DNA from: Phialophora verrucosa
Taxonomy: Eukaryota; Ascomycota; Eurotiomycetes; Chaetothyriales; Herpotrichiellaceae
Direction: 5' to 3'
Assembly (NCBI GenBank): GCA_002099365.1
Contig: MSED01000004.1
Location: 2,790,001-2,854,000 of the forward strand
Length of the DNA stretch: 64,000 nt
A model generated the notes under the pieces. That model was not told where the DNA came from and searched no databases. It worked only from the letters and a program-made list of their open reading frames with translations. This document shows positions 24,901-34,618 of this stretch, one piece after another (within the stretch, counting starts at the first letter, position 1; every line of letters starts with the position of its first letter). The position numbers and the translations under genes are program-made.

Positions 24901-24933
24901 GCTCATGAGGCGAGACATGAAGTTGGACGCCAT
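21919..24933 (-). CDS. ATG9: autophagy protein Atg9 (lipid scramblase)
   Basis: Atg9 is the multispanning membrane protein and phospholipid scramblase on vesicles that seed the autophagosome. One exon, 1004 aa. I chose the ATG at 24933 because the family begins with M-x-SN followed by SxYETLREQ, which sits there; the frame upstream has only a TTG. The order is an acidic disordered N-terminus, then the conserved core with its transmembrane segments (FFNLLNVAFVVGFSVFL, LLWCTTFVWLWKGVLYI, a central pair around FRSRFIIAGITSLAFAPFL, and SLVSGAVVSVLGLATVL) and signature blocks such as YFYLLDIPEQEIQSISW and ELHHLFRRR. After DYFASKDNK the C-terminal third is disordered, Pro/His-rich and acidic. A 411-aa ORF in another frame (22943-24178) is a shadow. 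Confidence 0.96.
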   Translation of the reverse strand: MASNFMSRLMSSNNPSASIYETLREQDEDSEGLDVEETAAMAPDGVNRRDSFNDQASNDFRAPAHRRDVLPTSQPATRGQGHVQIPRKDKSRMQTRSRRYGRHSKLLDVEEADDDVPASLLIDHHAQDIDPDSITLPPPPSSMPDGPPRRDDAGPSTTATGPNMRRRPGPQPGSQIPSRAQPVNGIVGGNLASADPKEKAMFRWVNVTDLDNFLLEVYTYYLHHGFWSTLLMRFFNLLNVAFVVGFSVFLTQCIDYRKIRGSTTMTEILVPQCTKRMGFTPNALLWCTTFVWLWKGVLYIFDIPRLYHMHDFYFYLLDIPEQEIQSISWQEVVSRLMALRDSNPTITSKSTRAGAFVKTQDKQRMDAHDIANRLMRRQNYMIAMINKDILDLTLPIPYFRHRKLFTRTLEWNIDLCIMDFVFNRKGQVRPLFLRDTHRKDLASALRSRFIIAGITSLAFAPFLATFFVLRHFFQNFNDYQKNPGQIGMRDYTPFAQWKFREFNELHHLFRRRINMSYPFADRYINQFPKDKTIQIARFVSLVSGAVVSVLGLATVLDQDNFLNFEVTPGRTTIFYIGIFGSIWAVARGLLPEDNMVYDTAFSIQEVIQFTHYEPNHWANRLHTVEVKEEFSQLYQMKVMIFLEEVLSIFFTPFVLWFSLPRCSERIIDFFREFTVHVDGIGYVCTFAEFSFMGQAIRPAPKEREAMNADGTIAAPANTITNTNNNKPNANTNPREDYFASKDNKLEHSYWGFMNDYARNPKTDIHFPYASSRRRFNFPPPVPGLASPSFPPHAEHAGHPQLHRHGSSGPLVGSLASPPPQRGTFGTPRFNPLAQNHGASQGHGGQSPLQSLLLDPHHQPSASGFGTASPQALRPRGVGGLLAKLPRRTAPADRTHGLHPDDVAEEEDQPPEHLQAAMSTADHPIPPSQAKGSAAPRPRSHSQSGDLGSWNYEVDSSSGADSEEENERDVRAIMAPMGPLGLIRQFQKAQAQERNGGLGRIGGEV

Positions 24934-25484
24934 CAGGGCGATTCTGGAGAGCCAAAGGCGCGGGTTGAAGATCAAGACATGGTCAACTGGGCGGATCCGT
25001 GCCTGCTATTGTCATGCGCAGGCACATGACGGTCCCTCGCAACAGGCAGAGGGGCCAGGGTGGGAGGGTGGATGGGGGGTGTGCAGATGATGTCCCGAGA
25101 CGAGAATGTCCCAAGCACGTCTTGTCCGATACAGCAGACTCTGGCCTTCAGGTTTCTGGCAATAGCACAAATCGCAGTAATTGATGCTACAGTGTCAGGC
25201 TGGTTGAGTGCAAGTGACTCGAGTTGGAGAGGACGAGCATTGATTGCTCCCTTTCTCCAAAGACGTCACGAGGGCCACAAGGCTGCGCTGCGCACGCTCC
25301 GACGAGGCTCTACAATGAGCCACAGAAGTAGTCATTGTCATGGTCGTCATCATTCATCTGTGTTCTAATGTACATTGTGCTTCGGCTCGACACATCTTAG
25401 TTCCAGCTGAGTATTATGCGGTGTATCCATTGTCTCAGAAATCAAAATCAACGAGCGTTGCCGCCGCCCCTATCCCAAGCCTTT
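24934..25484. other. intergenic: ATG9 promoter and DUF6594 3' flank
   Basis: No gene supported. It contains G-rich and purine-rich stretches near 25050-25080 and nothing else recognisable. Confidence 0.45.
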
Positions 25485-27016
25485 CTAAAAAAGTATCGCT
25501 GCGAGGAGCGAAACTCCAAAACATGCGACAATCCATTGCTTATGCTGTTCAGCTCTGGTTCTGTCCAGCTTCTCTAGACTGCCTAACCCGGCGGCCAGCA
25601 CGATTGTGAGAACGATCAACCTGTTCAAGACGCCAGTCATGAATTTGAAGGACAGCAGTGGTAGAAGCGTCATTGTGAGAACACAAAGAGGAAGAAAATC
25701 AGATGTCAGCTCGGCGGCGGGCACGTCCGGAGAATTTCTTGTGTCAGTCAACGATATCAGGTCTTCGTCGTCATCCAGGAACCGAGACTCGAGGTGTGTT
25801 AGGGGGTTGTGCTCTTTCAGCCACGCCCGGAAATGGCCGATGTCCGCAAGTGGTGGTGACGAAGAGAGCCTGCACACCTTTTGGGACGCCGAAAGAACCT
25901 GATCTACCAACAGTCAGCCTTATAGATGTCTCTCCGGGAGTAGCTGTGCGCACAGTATTGCTCAAGTTTCATTGACAGGCGTCCCAAGATGTGTAAACGG
26001 TGTGCCGGCAAGTCAGACTGACCCCACTGCCAGCTGAGCCTTCGAGACGCCGGCGAGGTGCTACCATCTGGGTTGAGACGGGTTTGGGTATCGGCAATAT
26101 CCAGGGCAGCTAGCTGTTGCTCCATCTCTAGTATCTCATCTTGTAACTGCAACAGAAGCCGGAACTTGATCTTCTTGAAACTCCGAAACACCGCTGGGAG
26201 CTCCCCGGAAGCCAGTTTGTCCGAGACCAGATCATACCCAGACAGCGGGTGAGCTGCGGAACAAAAGCCCCCATCGAAGCTATCAGGTGACTGTGGGATA
26301 CGGATGCGGGCCTGTTCTGGACTGTGTGTCCTCGCAGCGTGAGTCGGCAAGTGATGCTTGTGAGTCGCGCGAGGTACCTCGGGCCACTTCCACTGTATCC
26401 GCTTGGAGTGATTGGGCTGATCTCGTTGCGGTTCAACAGGCTCTGGGAGTTCTTGCACATCCTCTGGCAACGGGGGCAAACGAGCATCGACCGGCGAGTC
26501 GTTGCTGAGGTGAATGATGCTGTCCCCCATTGATATGCCTGAGTCTGAATGCATGCTCGGCACCACGCTTTCGCTGTCAGAGTCGTCCCTCACAGAGGGA
26601 GTCATCTCGGCAGCCGGCTTCTCAACATGTGACGGCTCTTTCAGGTCGGGCAGAGGGCCTTCTTGTCCGTCTTCTTTTACGAGAAACTCAAAGACGTTCA
26701 CCGACTCTCTGGACATGCTCTTCTCATTGGCCGTCTTCCCCCGGCTCTCCTTCCTCGATGATGGTTTCCGCTCCCGGGCCTCTCGTGACGTCTTCGCCCT
26801 CGACGACTTACTTCGCTTGGTGGAACCGGACGTGGACTTTGAGTAGGACTCTTGGGTGATCGTCGACGAGCTGTCGTTAGACCCATGGGACTGATGGGAC
26901 CCGGTAGTGATGGCGGAGAGGAGCGACAACTTGGAGGAGCGAGCAGCCTTGTTAACACCGTAGGCCTGGCTGCGACGCCGACGACCTTGTGGGCGGTCTC
27001 GGACCGAGACGAACAT
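25485..27016 (-). CDS. DUF6594 family membrane protein
   Basis: Fungal protein of unknown function, 493 aa, from exons 25954-27016 and 25485-25903. The first 200 residues are basic and Ser-rich and probably disordered. Around residues 250-330 comes the DUF6594 region: GYDLVSDKLASGE, then FRSFKKIKFRLLLQLQDEI and a heptad-like stretch (EMEQQLAALD). The C-terminus has three hydrophobic helices: FLPLCVLTMTLLPLLSFKF, LIVLTIVLAAGLG and IVACFGVSLLAAILF. The 50-nt intron at 25904-25953 (GTGCGC, CTGAC branch, GGTAG) joins LEQYY to QVLSAS, as the family requires; unspliced, the first frame stops at DCW. The family is abundant in Pezizomycotina. Membrane location is an inference from the helices. Confidence 0.85.
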
Positions 27017-28372
27017 ACAGAGTTGCGAATCTAAGTTGGCTTAGGGGCCCGCTCATAGGGACAGCAACGTTCATGGACGAAGCAACAGCAACAATCGATA
27101 GCATCCAGTAATTGCATTGACTAAGGGACCAGTAGTGAGGCCGTCCATCGCTCGACAGAGTGAAGCTTGGTGCGTCAACGCAAGGCAATGTCATGAAAGC
27201 AAGACACAAGATATTGGTTGTCATGAGTGTATCAGAGCCATCCCTTGTCGCGGGCACGGCCAACCAGGCAAGAGGTGACAGGTTCGAGGAGAGGGGCACG
27301 AACATGTAACAGCACCGCTCTGACCAAGTAGAGGGACGTGTCCGTGTGCAAGGGTAACCTCCTTCTCCTGAGTGATACAAGAGGACCAGAAGGGGCGGTT
27401 TGTGGTTGAAGGGGACCGATCTCTTGAGCCTTAAGGGGGAGCGTGGAGGGACAAACTCACCTGTCAGAGCAGGCCTCGGGTTTTTATCTGGGCGAATCTG
27501 GATTGCACGATCAAGATATTTCTGCCCAACGTCTGCGCGAACGGGTGATTGCCAGCGAACAGCAAGCTGCATGCCCGGTTGCCACCGCTGGCCGCTGGCA
27601 ACGGGCAACGGGCAGCGGGCAATCAAGGGGTCCTGGTATTGGATGACTTAGACATGCACGAGAAACGTCAGGCCCACACAACGGAGGCCCGTTGGATATC
27701 GGATCTGGCATCGAATTCCAGTAACCTGTGGCCTAGGCCAATCGACGACAGTCTAATAGCGCAGCGGAAGCAGTTGGCCGTCGCGGTGCACTGATCGAAG
27801 GCTGTTGCTAAAGCATCTGGCGGACCGAATCGAGGCCCAGTCATGCTATTCTTCCGCCAGAGAAGCAGATATATCGACGAGCGAATCGCTTGACCATGTC
27901 GAAAGTTCAATGCTGATGACCGTAAGACGAATCAGGGGAAGAAGAGCGCTGCATTTGTGCATTTGTCGTGGAACTTTTGGCGACTCCCATTGAGCCAGCG
28001 AAGCCGCTTAGGCAAGGCACATGCAGCCACCACCTCCACTACAAGAGACCGACTCCCTCGAACTAAACACTATAGCGCTTCCTGGTCATCGCAAGGCCAG
28101 GCGGTGTAAATCTCCCCCCCGAAACGAATGAAGGGCATAGAATATATAACTGAGCACCGGCAACCTGAGTACCGCATGTTTTGACATGCGGGGAGCGTGG
28201 TATGCAGAGTACTTTCGTTTGGTCAGGTGGGCTGCCTACCGCCCACCGCAGCGGTACTCATCCATGCGACGATGCACTCTTGGAGAAGCTGCTCGTACAT
28301 AAAACCAATGCTCGCTAGCAGGAGCTAAACCATGCCCGCCAAATGCATCATCGCCAGGCGAGACGCCAATTA
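27017..28372. other. intergenic: DUF6594 promoter and P450 3' flank
   Basis: No gene is supported. Short imperfect repeats of GGCAACGGGCAACGGGCAGC type lie at about 27596-27620. ORFs on both strands at 27400-27650 overlap this and look spurious. Confidence 0.45.
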
Positions 28373-30421
28373 TCAGCCCCAAAATCTCCAGCCAGGAGTC
28401 CCTCGGATGCCCTCACACAATTCGGGATGCTTCGCTTTCCACTTTTCATCTGCATCGTCAGGAAATTTCTCCTGGCCCCTGGGCACGAAGCGAAGAGCAA
28501 CATGTCCAGCTCTCATTTGCAAAGAGATGATGACACTGAGGCCAGTCAGCATCAGCTTCCTTGCTCGCTCGGCAGCCCTCTCCCACACTTCCACGCGAGC
28601 GTCTTCGTCCATCGCGATTACCTCTTCGTCTGTTGCCCACTGGTCGACTGCTAATTCGACTGAGTAATTCTGCAGGATCACAGCTAAAGTAGCAAGGACT
28701 TCCACTTGAGCAAACCGCCTGCCAAGGCACGCACGGTAACCGTCACTGAACGGGACATAAGCACCTTTCGGTGGACGATAGAACTTGTCGGATGTGTCTG
28801 CTGCTTCGTTGATTGCCAGCTCGTCTGCGGTTACGGCTTCGTTGGGCATTTCCGTCTTCCCGTTGGCGGTCTCAACCTGCTCGACTCCGTCGGTGTCATC
28901 CAGCAGCCACCGTTCTGGATGGAATTCCTCGAGGTCGTTATCAAGGTTAGCGATCGGATGCGCAGTGTGCCCTCCGGGCAAGGATGGCTTAGACGTAGGC
29001 CAATATTTCGGATTCCGGTGGACATTGCCTGATGCCAAGCTAATATAGACGCCGGCAGGCACTGTGCACGCTTTGCCGCCGATAGTAATTGGTTGGTCCG
29101 GTACACCCCAAGTCGACTTTGGTATACCTATGACAGGCGGAACCAGTCGCAGTTCTTCCGCCAGTACAGCTCCTACCATGCCTCCGAAAAGAGCTGGCAG
29201 ATCACGGTCGTAATCCCAATCTGAAGGCGGCTTGCCCTGGAATATCCGGTCTAGGTCCTTTTGTGTTGCTCGTTGGCTCTTTGGATAAAGCGCTAGATAA
29301 AGCAGAGAGAAATGGATCGAATTTGCGGCTGTCTCATGGCCCGCAAGGATTAGAACGAACATATTGCCGAGCACCTCAGAATCCGTAAGAGGTACGTCCC
29401 TGCTCTTTCCTTTGTCTTTCTCCGACGCGATCTGGCCTTTGACCAGTTGAGCCAAGAGATCCATTTGGTCCTTGCTCTCATCTCTCGATGCCTCAAGGTC
29501 TGTCTTCTTGGACGCCACAGCTTCTCTCATGTAATTTCCCCATTCGTTGTAGGCTTCATCCGCCTTCCGGAAGTTCGCGTTTGGGAAGTACTTGAGAAGC
29601 CATCGGGGCAGAAGGAATTGGAACAGAATATTGTCCAGCAAGCAGTGGATGGCGTAAGTGTAGCTCATCGAATGGCCCCGATCCCGGTCACTTTCTTCAT
29701 TCTGGATCTTGGAATTGTCGGCATAGTTGGCGTCAACATCGGCTTTCGCGTCAGCAGAAGGCCATTGCAATTTCCTTCCGAAGCCTGCCCTACTGATGAC
29801 ATACAAGCTCAGGCGCATGGTATCATCCATGACACGGTCGACCGTAATGTCGCCTTTGCCGTCAGGCCCCACCCACGAACCCAGCATGGCAGAAGCTTGG
29901 TCGAGACTCTCTGTCCACACCAGGTGGTTGTTCTTCTCGGTGAACGGCGGACTGGTGGCTTTACGATGTTGACGCCAGACGGGGCCCTCGGTAGAAACGA
30001 CGTTCTTCCCATAGATGTCCAATGATCGGTAGATGGGTGTGGGCTTGGGAAAATCGTTCCTTCGAGTAGTGATCTGGGTGATGACAGCCGGGTCGGCAGT
30101 GTGCATCACGGTGCCTCCTGGCGCAACGACTAGAAACGTATCTGAGCCGACCTGCTGGAAAACCTCGATACTGCGGCGGAAGTAGAAGTCTGGGATGCAA
30201 AAGTCCACCCATTGAGTCCACTTGCGCGGCAATTTTGCCAGCAGCGGTAGCCATAGAGGATGGCTTACCAACCACCAGGTTTGAAGATAGTAGACTGGGA
30301 CAACGATGTAGGGAATCCCAGATTGTTTTGCTTTGCTCAGGTCGCGGCGGAAGGCCAGGAAAGCGCTGACCACAAAATACAGCAGGTAGGCGCAGAGGCC
30401 AAGCAGTATTATCGACCACAT
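28373..30421 (-). CDS. cytochrome P450 monooxygenase, unusually long
   Basis: Microsomal heme-thiolate monooxygenase, substrate unknown. One exon, 682 aa against about 500-550 for most fungal P450s. An N-terminal membrane helix (MWSIILLGLCAYLLYFVVSAFL) is followed by the C-helix WxxxR motif (WRQHRK). The I-helix AGHET sits at about residue 360, the K-helix ExxR (EELR) at about 420, PERW at about 503, and the heme loop FSDGYRACLGRRFA with the ligand Cys near 563. Extra length comes from a segment of about 40 acidic residues between PERW and the heme loop (GVEQVETANGKTEMP region), a loop between the G helix and the I helix, and a long C-terminal tail. All catalytic motifs are intact. No polyketide, peptide or terpene synthase is nearby, so a housekeeping or detoxifying role is as likely as a cluster role. 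Confidence 0.93.
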   Translation of the reverse strand: MWSIILLGLCAYLLYFVVSAFLAFRRDLSKAKQSGIPYIVVPVYYLQTWWLVSHPLWLPLLAKLPRKWTQWVDFCIPDFYFRRSIEVFQQVGSDTFLVVAPGGTVMHTADPAVITQITTRRNDFPKPTPIYRSLDIYGKNVVSTEGPVWRQHRKATSPPFTEKNNHLVWTESLDQASAMLGSWVGPDGKGDITVDRVMDDTMRLSLYVISRAGFGRKLQWPSADAKADVDANYADNSKIQNEESDRDRGHSMSYTYAIHCLLDNILFQFLLPRWLLKYFPNANFRKADEAYNEWGNYMREAVASKKTDLEASRDESKDQMDLLAQLVKGQIASEKDKGKSRDVPLTDSEVLGNMFVLILAGHETAANSIHFSLLYLALYPKSQRATQKDLDRIFQGKPPSDWDYDRDLPALFGGMVGAVLAEELRLVPPVIGIPKSTWGVPDQPITIGGKACTVPAGVYISLASGNVHRNPKYWPTSKPSLPGGHTAHPIANLDNDLEEFHPERWLLDDTDGVEQVETANGKTEMPNEAVTADELAINEAADTSDKFYRPPKGAYVPFSDGYRACLGRRFAQVEVLATLAVILQNYSVELAVDQWATDEEVIAMDEDARVEVWERAAERARKLMLTGLSVIISLQMRAGHVALRFVPRGQEKFPDDADEKWKAKHPELCEGIRGTPGWRFWG

Positions 30422-31633
30422 ATTGGCGCTCTGGTGTGCGGAAGTCGAGAGACTTCAGGATGTCTCTCCAGAGATGAGGGGAAAGAGACAGTCAAGGACG
30501 AGATAAAGGACCGAAGACTGGTTGCGGGTGAATACAAAATGCGAAGCGGGGCCGGTTTGAAGTGTATCGAAGCGGAATGGTTCACGAAAGGATCTCAGAG
30601 GAGTGGGTGAGCGGGCGCAGGTCTGCAAATGAGAGCACCGGCCGAGTCAGGAGTCGTCATCCACGATCCCAGCGGTGCAGTGACTTGTCCTGAGGTGGCA
30701 ACCGTGAAGAACGAGTTGCACCTTGCAAAGGGATGTCCTTCGAGCGCCGAGGAATATCTCTTCGAAGCGAAGGGTCCTTCACCAGAGGCGACATTCAATA
30801 ATTTGAAACAGACGTTGAGACGGTTGTCAATCAACCAATTCCAGCCAACCGATAGAGGGTCGCGTCATGGTGATTTGTTCTGGAAGCATGCGCGGGGCCT
30901 CGTCTGTTCGTGGCTGACACTTGCGCCGGCTTGAGCAGCAGGGAACGATATTGCAGTGACATGGAGGAGAGAAAGGAAATGAAACGGTGGCATGGGGGGC
31001 GCAAATCATGTCAGCGCTTAAGGGGACCGCGCGATCGAACCGAGGGCGCCTCAGGGTCGCTTATGGCGGGCTCGCCAATGAAGGACGACCCGGGATGGCC
31101 ATCTTCCTTTCTACGGGACTGCCGAGCGGGATCAAGTTCCGATCTACAGACAGTGGACATGATGCACAATTTCTCTCATCCGGACTTTCCCCTTCAGGAC
31201 CTGCGCCTATATTTCTAGGAGCTCCGATATGCACAAGGCTGATCCCCGGACGGTCATGTTGCGTGAATTGGCAGGCGCTCCGTCTACGATGCAGTCTGGG
31301 ACTCAGCGCGGACGCAATGGAGAGAAGAGGCAGATGCATACTCGTGAGATACTGGGTTTGCTACCGGAAACAGTATTACTCCGCTGTTACTTTACCTCTT
31401 TACCTCACTGCCGAAGACAAGGCCATCGTCGAACGTCACCCAAGCGACAAGCAACGATACTAAAGACGACCCAGACAAGCACCCCAGCGTCATCCATCTA
31501 ACCTAGCTCACTTCCTGATGCTCATTCTCTCTCTCTCCCTGTCCGAGAATGAGGCACTCGAGCGCTGCGCAGGGGTGCGAGGGCTGCGTGTAGTGGTGAC
31601 GAGCGTTTCTTCCTCACAACACCGGCCTGCCTT
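30422..31633. other. intergenic: P450 promoter and Pil1 3' flank
   Basis: No gene is supported. The plus-strand ORF 30629-30934 has no recognisable motif and is open on the other strand too. CT-rich sequence occurs near 31530. Confidence 0.45.
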
Positions 31634-32604
31634 CTAAGCGGTCGCTTGCTCCAGATGGGTTCCTTGTGCCTCCGCCGCGGGCTTCGGGTTCGACTCTACT
31701 GGAACAGGTGCTACTTCAGGGACCTCCGAAGTTGCTCGCGTGCTGCGATCGTCAACAGGCATCAAGTTCGACCCCAATCCACCTGCGTTTGAGTGGATAG
31801 GCTCGAGATGTGGTTCCCATCTTTGTAGCTCCTGTTCTGCATCGGCGAGAATCTGTCTCGCCTCATTGGCCTGGGCAAAGGGCTGGCGCACGTCTCCTGG
31901 CACGACAGGGGTGTCGTCGAGCAAGTTCAGCAGGCGGCGGCCATACTTGGCCAGAATGATCTGTTTCTCTGCTCGCTCTATGGTCGCCGCGAAGTGGAGA
32001 TCGTAGGCTTCCTTGATCTTCTGGCGCGTCTACGTCGTGCGTGTTAGCATTCGTCACTGGTCCTTTGCTTGGAGTGGCTTACGATATTGGTGAGTTGCGC
32101 TTCTGCGACAAGGTTTTGAGCTTCAGCCCGCACGAGTTCCTGTTCCAGTGTGACCAATTTCGGGCTGGAGGGCTCCTTGTACTTGAGCCTTTGGATCTCG
32201 TCGCTGATCTTGGCCTTCTGGTCCCTGCTAGGTTGCACGCTGGATTCTATGTTTCTGATCTGCTTCAAGATGGCTCTGTAATCCTCCAGGTTCTGCGCAA
32301 AAAGGTCCTCCTGTTCACCTATCTCGGAGAGAATGACACCGATCTTGTCCGAAATGTCCGAGACGGAGTCGTCGTTGGTCGACTCACCCCAGTCCGACAG
32401 CTGAGATGCGATGGAGAGGCGCTCGCGACCCGCGGTCTCGTAGGCTCCGATGGCATGATTCTCGGTCTTGATAAGCTTGTAGAGCTTCTTGGAGAGCTCG
32501 GCTTGCTGGATACCGCGCAAGGTCGAGATGGAAAAGGTATGCTTGGAGGCTTCTTTCGCATGGTCGTCCTTCTTGCGGGATCGAATGGATAAGGCGCGAT
32601 TCAT
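31634..32604 (-). CDS. PIL1: eisosome core component Pil1/Lsp1
   Basis: BAR-domain protein that assembles on the plasma membrane and shapes eisosomes/MCC furrows. Exons are 32083-32604 and 31634-32029, 305 aa. The N-terminus holds the family's basic, Ser-rich leader (MNRALSIRSRKKDD) and the LRGIQQ segment. The BAR helices follow: SKKLYKLIKTENHAIGAYE, RERLSIASQLSDWGE and the long coiled section up to AQLTNI. Exon 2 continues with TRQKIKEAYDLHFAATIERAEKQ and KYGRRLLNLLDDTPVVPGD. The 53-nt intron (32030-32082) has GTAAGC and a GCTAAC branch point. The C-terminal tail is acidic and variable, as usual. Whether this is the Pil1 or the Lsp1 orthologue cannot be told here. Confidence 0.95.
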
Positions 32605-33136
32605 GGCTGTGGAGATAGAGGTCGCAGAGGTATTCTCCGGGGGTCCTTCACGTATACTGTGCCTTGAGACTGCGTTACGAGGAGGGTTGAGCTTCTACAG
32701 GCTTTATGTATGTGCTATAAAGGAGGAAAGGAGGCTGCAGGTTGGCTGCGTAAACTAGATGTGCGGGTGCACAAGAGGCCAAAGCGCAGAACGACCCCTC
32801 GAACTTGAGGCCGAATCGAGAAATCCGGGAACGCATCATCAACTGGACAAGCTGAAGAGACAAACGACGATGACGTCTGTGGACCAGGCGGGGTACTTGG
32901 ACGAGCACCCGAGCTCGCTTCCCCACCCTTCGCGATCTGTTCAACCTACTCGTCCTTTGTCCCACCATTATCACTGGATTATGTAGATCGAACACGAGGA
33001 TCAGAGGTACTGTGTAGAGCTAATCTTGTATACCAAAATATTCATAAATACATCTGAGAGCTGGTGCAAATTGTACTGAGAGCGTCCTCCGAAAGCAGCG
33101 TGCCCAATCATTCATCTCACTATTGCTCGTCATGCG
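32605..33136. other. intergenic: Pil1 promoter
   Basis: 532 bases with no supported ORF. This is the leader and promoter of the Pil1/Lsp1 gene and the 3' flank of the small minus-strand gene beyond. Confidence 0.45.
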
Positions 33137-33415
33137 TCAATAATGGTTCCGGCTCCTCCTCTCTTCCGTTACAATCCGCGTCCTGCTCCCGCTGCGACGC
33201 CGTGGGTCGGTGTGGAAATGGTCAGAATGGCGTTCGGAGTATCGGTCGTAACTTGGTCGATGAGCTGAGGTTGATCGCCTCGTCACCGTCTCTCGCCGGT
33301 ACGTAGCTGTCTCGGGTCGAGAGACGTATTCTCGGCTGTATCGTGTTCGCGACCGTGGACGTTCGCGTCTTCTGATGACCACCGCTTCGTCTCGGTCACC
33401 ACCTCCGAAACACAT
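33137..33415 (-). CDS. small Arg/Ser-rich basic protein, function unknown
   Basis: A 92-residue ATG-started protein that begins MCFGGGDRDEAVV and then becomes a chain of Arg, Ser, Tyr and Thr (RRRERPRSRTRYSREY, RRETVTRRSTS, SERHSDHFHTDPRRRSGSR). The Met-Cys-x-Gly-Gly opening and RS-type tail resemble small uncharacterised proteins I associate with filamentous ascomycetes, but I cannot name a family. It overlaps a longer, less plausible frame on the same strand (33283-34068). The about 1.2 kb gene-free stretch upstream could hold a long leader. An RNA-binding or phosphorylated role would be speculation. Confidence 0.55.
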   Translation of the reverse strand: MCFGGGDRDEAVVIRRRERPRSRTRYSREYVSRPETATYRRETVTRRSTSAHRPSYDRYSERHSDHFHTDPRRRSGSRTRIVTEERRSRNHY

Positions 33416-34618
33416 GTTTGGTGAGGTGTAGTGCGGATTGATGTGCAGTATGTGGATACGTGTGGAGGCTCGCTGAAGACAATCGAGAGAACAGGGTGAG
33501 TGCTGCTTCTGTGGAACAACGCAGGGTTGATTGTGCGAGGTAACAAATATATACTACCGTGATGGGCGCACCAGGACACTTGTTGCCTTCCAGTGCCGTC
33601 AGATGATGCGGCACCGAGTGAGGCGGAAGGCGGCCACAGGCAGAGGAATAAAAGCACAAGGCTGAAAATAGGACTCGGATTGTGAGAACATTCTCGGGTG
33701 CGCCCTGTCCTGGTCCGAGTAATATAATACGAGAAAGCCAAACAGGTGTTCATCTCAATTCCCTGATTACGCCCGGCCTTGGACGACATCATACCTCGCG
33801 GCTGGGCAAGACACGGGTGGGTAATGCTGCAAGTAGGGGTGCAAACAACCCACAATAATGGGACCGCCCTTCGTGTGGCAGGGATGCGATAACCGGTCAA
33901 GGAGGTCCTCTTTTGTGCTTTGCCATATCTTTGGGGCACAGGTCGGTTCTCGTCAACAGTACGAGTACCCTTGCCTCCAGAATCTGGCAATTCGCATGTG
34001 ACCAAGACTGGCGGCCAACTAGCCGAGGTCGACGTCATTAGTGACAGTCTCGTGCTCAGCACATTCATCCGAGAATGTGCAAGATCAAAGTTACAGGTTG
34101 CATCATGTAGTTTCCAAGGAGAGAAGTCGTCTCAAGCCCTAGCAACCGCAAGTAGACCTACTCGAGGTCACCACACACATGCTCCCCTTGCTTGAGGAAA
34201 TACCCAACTCTTATGGCGTCCTACCACGCTCCTTAGCCGATATCAAATACTGAATGCTTATTCTATCGTTCTCGCCTCCTCCTTGCAGCGCGGGAAACTT
34301 GAGTGCACTCCCGGGCTAGAGCAAGCCGTCGAATTGACGGGAAAAAGCAACCCAAGCAAAGTCAGTGTAAAGCGCTCTCGATTACAATGGACTAATCGTT
34401 CTGTTCTGTTCTTTCTGTTCTGTCCTGTTTCATCACCAGACGAAGCGTTTTGTGGCTTCATCGCGGTTCTCAACGTCTCTTTTGATAAGACCATCGAGAT
34501 CGGAAGTTCCCCAGGAACCAAAGAAGAAATCCTTTGAAGCCATACTGATACAAGACATAAGAATCGGACTTTTAATTTTGCGCCTTCTATACTCTCCATA
34601 TCCCCTCTCCTGCCTCGT
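33416..34618. other. intergenic: leader of small gene, 3' flank of Rsc58-like gene
   Basis: No convincing gene. The 261-aa minus-strand frame at 33283-34068 runs through this stretch but has no domain and overlaps the small Arg/Ser-rich gene. Confidence 0.4.

Noticed and set aside
30629..30934. 101-aa ORF on plus between P450 and Pil1
   Set aside because: No motif; the minus strand is open over part of the same stretch.
33283..34068. 261-aa ORF on minus
   Set aside because: No motif, overlaps the small Arg/Ser-rich gene on the same strand; more likely its leader.
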